From assembly GCA_002408345.1 (NCBI GenBank), contig DHRX01000184.1, forward strand, positions 653-6,306: a DNA stretch of 5,654 nt, given 5' to 3'. Below are positions 5,361-5,654 of the stretch, piece after piece. Source of the DNA: Firmicutes bacterium UBA5301 (GTDB lineage: Bacteria; Bacillota; UBA5301). The position numbers were made by a program, and so were the translations under genes. Every line of letters begins with the position of its first letter. Positions within the stretch are counted from its first letter, which is position 1. The notes beneath the pieces were generated by a model. That model was not told the origin of the DNA, did no database searches, and was given only the letters and a program-made list of their open reading frames with translations.

Positions 5361-5540
5361 ATGGAGAACGGCTCGTTGTATTTAAGAAAGAATATTGGAC
5401 CTATTGACCGCGTAGTACGTGTTGTTTTAGGGGGTGTGTTGATTTTAGCGCCCATCTACTTTCACTGGTCATTAGGGATAACCGCGGTTCTAGCGGCGAT
5501 TGGCGGGGCGCAGATTCTTGAGGGCCTGATTAGCTATTGA
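5361..5540 (+). CDS. Small DUF2892 (YgaP-type) inner-membrane protein, 59 residues
   Basis: The N-terminal motif RKNIGPIDRVVRVVLGG (9-25) is the hallmark of DUF2892, the membrane part also found fused to rhodanese in YgaP. Two membrane helices follow, near residues 19-35 and 38-57, in a short protein typical of stand-alone members. It lacks the C-P-x-Y segment found near the end of many relatives and ends GAQILEGLISY. The function of stand-alone members is not established; sulfur or redox roles are suggested mainly by the rhodanese fusions. The gene starts 40 nt after fic on the same strand with no visible terminator between, so it may share the fic transcript. Confidence 0.85.
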   Translation: MENGSLYLRKNIGPIDRVVRVVLGGVLILAPIYFHWSLGITAVLAAIGGAQILEGLISY

Positions 5541-5654
5541 CTCGTTTTGGATCTGCTGGGGTGGTCTACCCTGGAACAGGAACCACTTAAGTAAACGAAG
5601 GTCAAACGGGGTAGTATCCCCCGCAAAGAAGTTTAGCCAACCGTTACTTTAAAC
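5541..5654. other. Downstream region with no recognised gene
   Basis: The last 114 bases hold no reading frame I can support. Two small stems are visible. GTGGT (5561-5565) could pair with ACCAC (5582-5586) across 16 bases. CGGGG (5607-5611) could pair with CCCCG (5619-5623) across seven bases. Neither is followed by a T run, so they are not good intrinsic terminators. Confidence 0.5.

Noticed and set aside
5015..5455. Long minus-strand open frame opposite fic and the DUF2892 gene
   Set aside because: It lies antisense to two well-supported genes, its translation resembles no family, and the plus-strand frames carry clear motifs and SD sites.
5607..5623. CGGGG/CCCCG hairpin as a terminator after the DUF2892 gene
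   Set aside because: The stem is only five pairs and is followed by CAAAGAAG, not a T run.
1..5654. CRISPR array, tRNA, rRNA or insertion sequence
   Set aside because: No regularly spaced repeats, cloverleaf-like sequences, transposase motifs or paired terminal repeats were seen.

Overview
The window most resembles a chromosome segment from a Gram-positive, clostridia-like Firmicute. This rests on purine-rich Shine-Dalgarno (SD) sites (GGAGGTGA, AAGGAGG, AAAGGAGGGG), frequent GTG starts, middling GC and short intergenic gaps. No rRNA, tRNA or marker gene is present, so the assignment is an inference from style only.

Layout. Bases 1-55 hold what looks like the last codons of an upstream gene. 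Then come an FGGY-family sugar kinase (75-1592) and a ten-helix EamA/DMT transporter (1777-2709), both ordinary metabolic genes of balanced composition. From about 2799 the content changes. An AT-rich, overlapping gene pair encodes an AbiEii/DUF6036-like nucleotidyltransferase (2799-3359) and an unrecognised 125-residue protein (3338-3715). It runs head-on into a minus-strand gene (3728-4447) in which a Phd/YefM antitoxin domain is fused to a Uma2 (DUF820) PD-(D/E)XK nuclease-like domain. A 135-bp divergent promoter region follows, packed with palindromes. It then leads to a Fic-domain protein of the self-inhibited class (4583-5320) and a 59-residue DUF2892 membrane protein (5361-5540). The last 114 bases show no convincing gene.

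How the parts may work together. The kinase and transporter could belong to a sugar-use or export neighbourhood, but no substrate can be named. The second half reads as a small toxin/defence-like cluster with three units side by side. They are a nucleotidyltransferase with a small partner, a Phd-Uma2 fusion, and a Fic enzyme. The Phd domain is the natural candidate to bind the TTAGCTAA palindromes at the start site of its own promoter, and it may also influence the facing fic promoter. In the classical Phd-Doc module a Phd antitoxin controls a Fic-fold toxin, so a Phd-domain fusion divergent from a Fic gene is the most suggestive arrangement here. All functional links between these units are inference.
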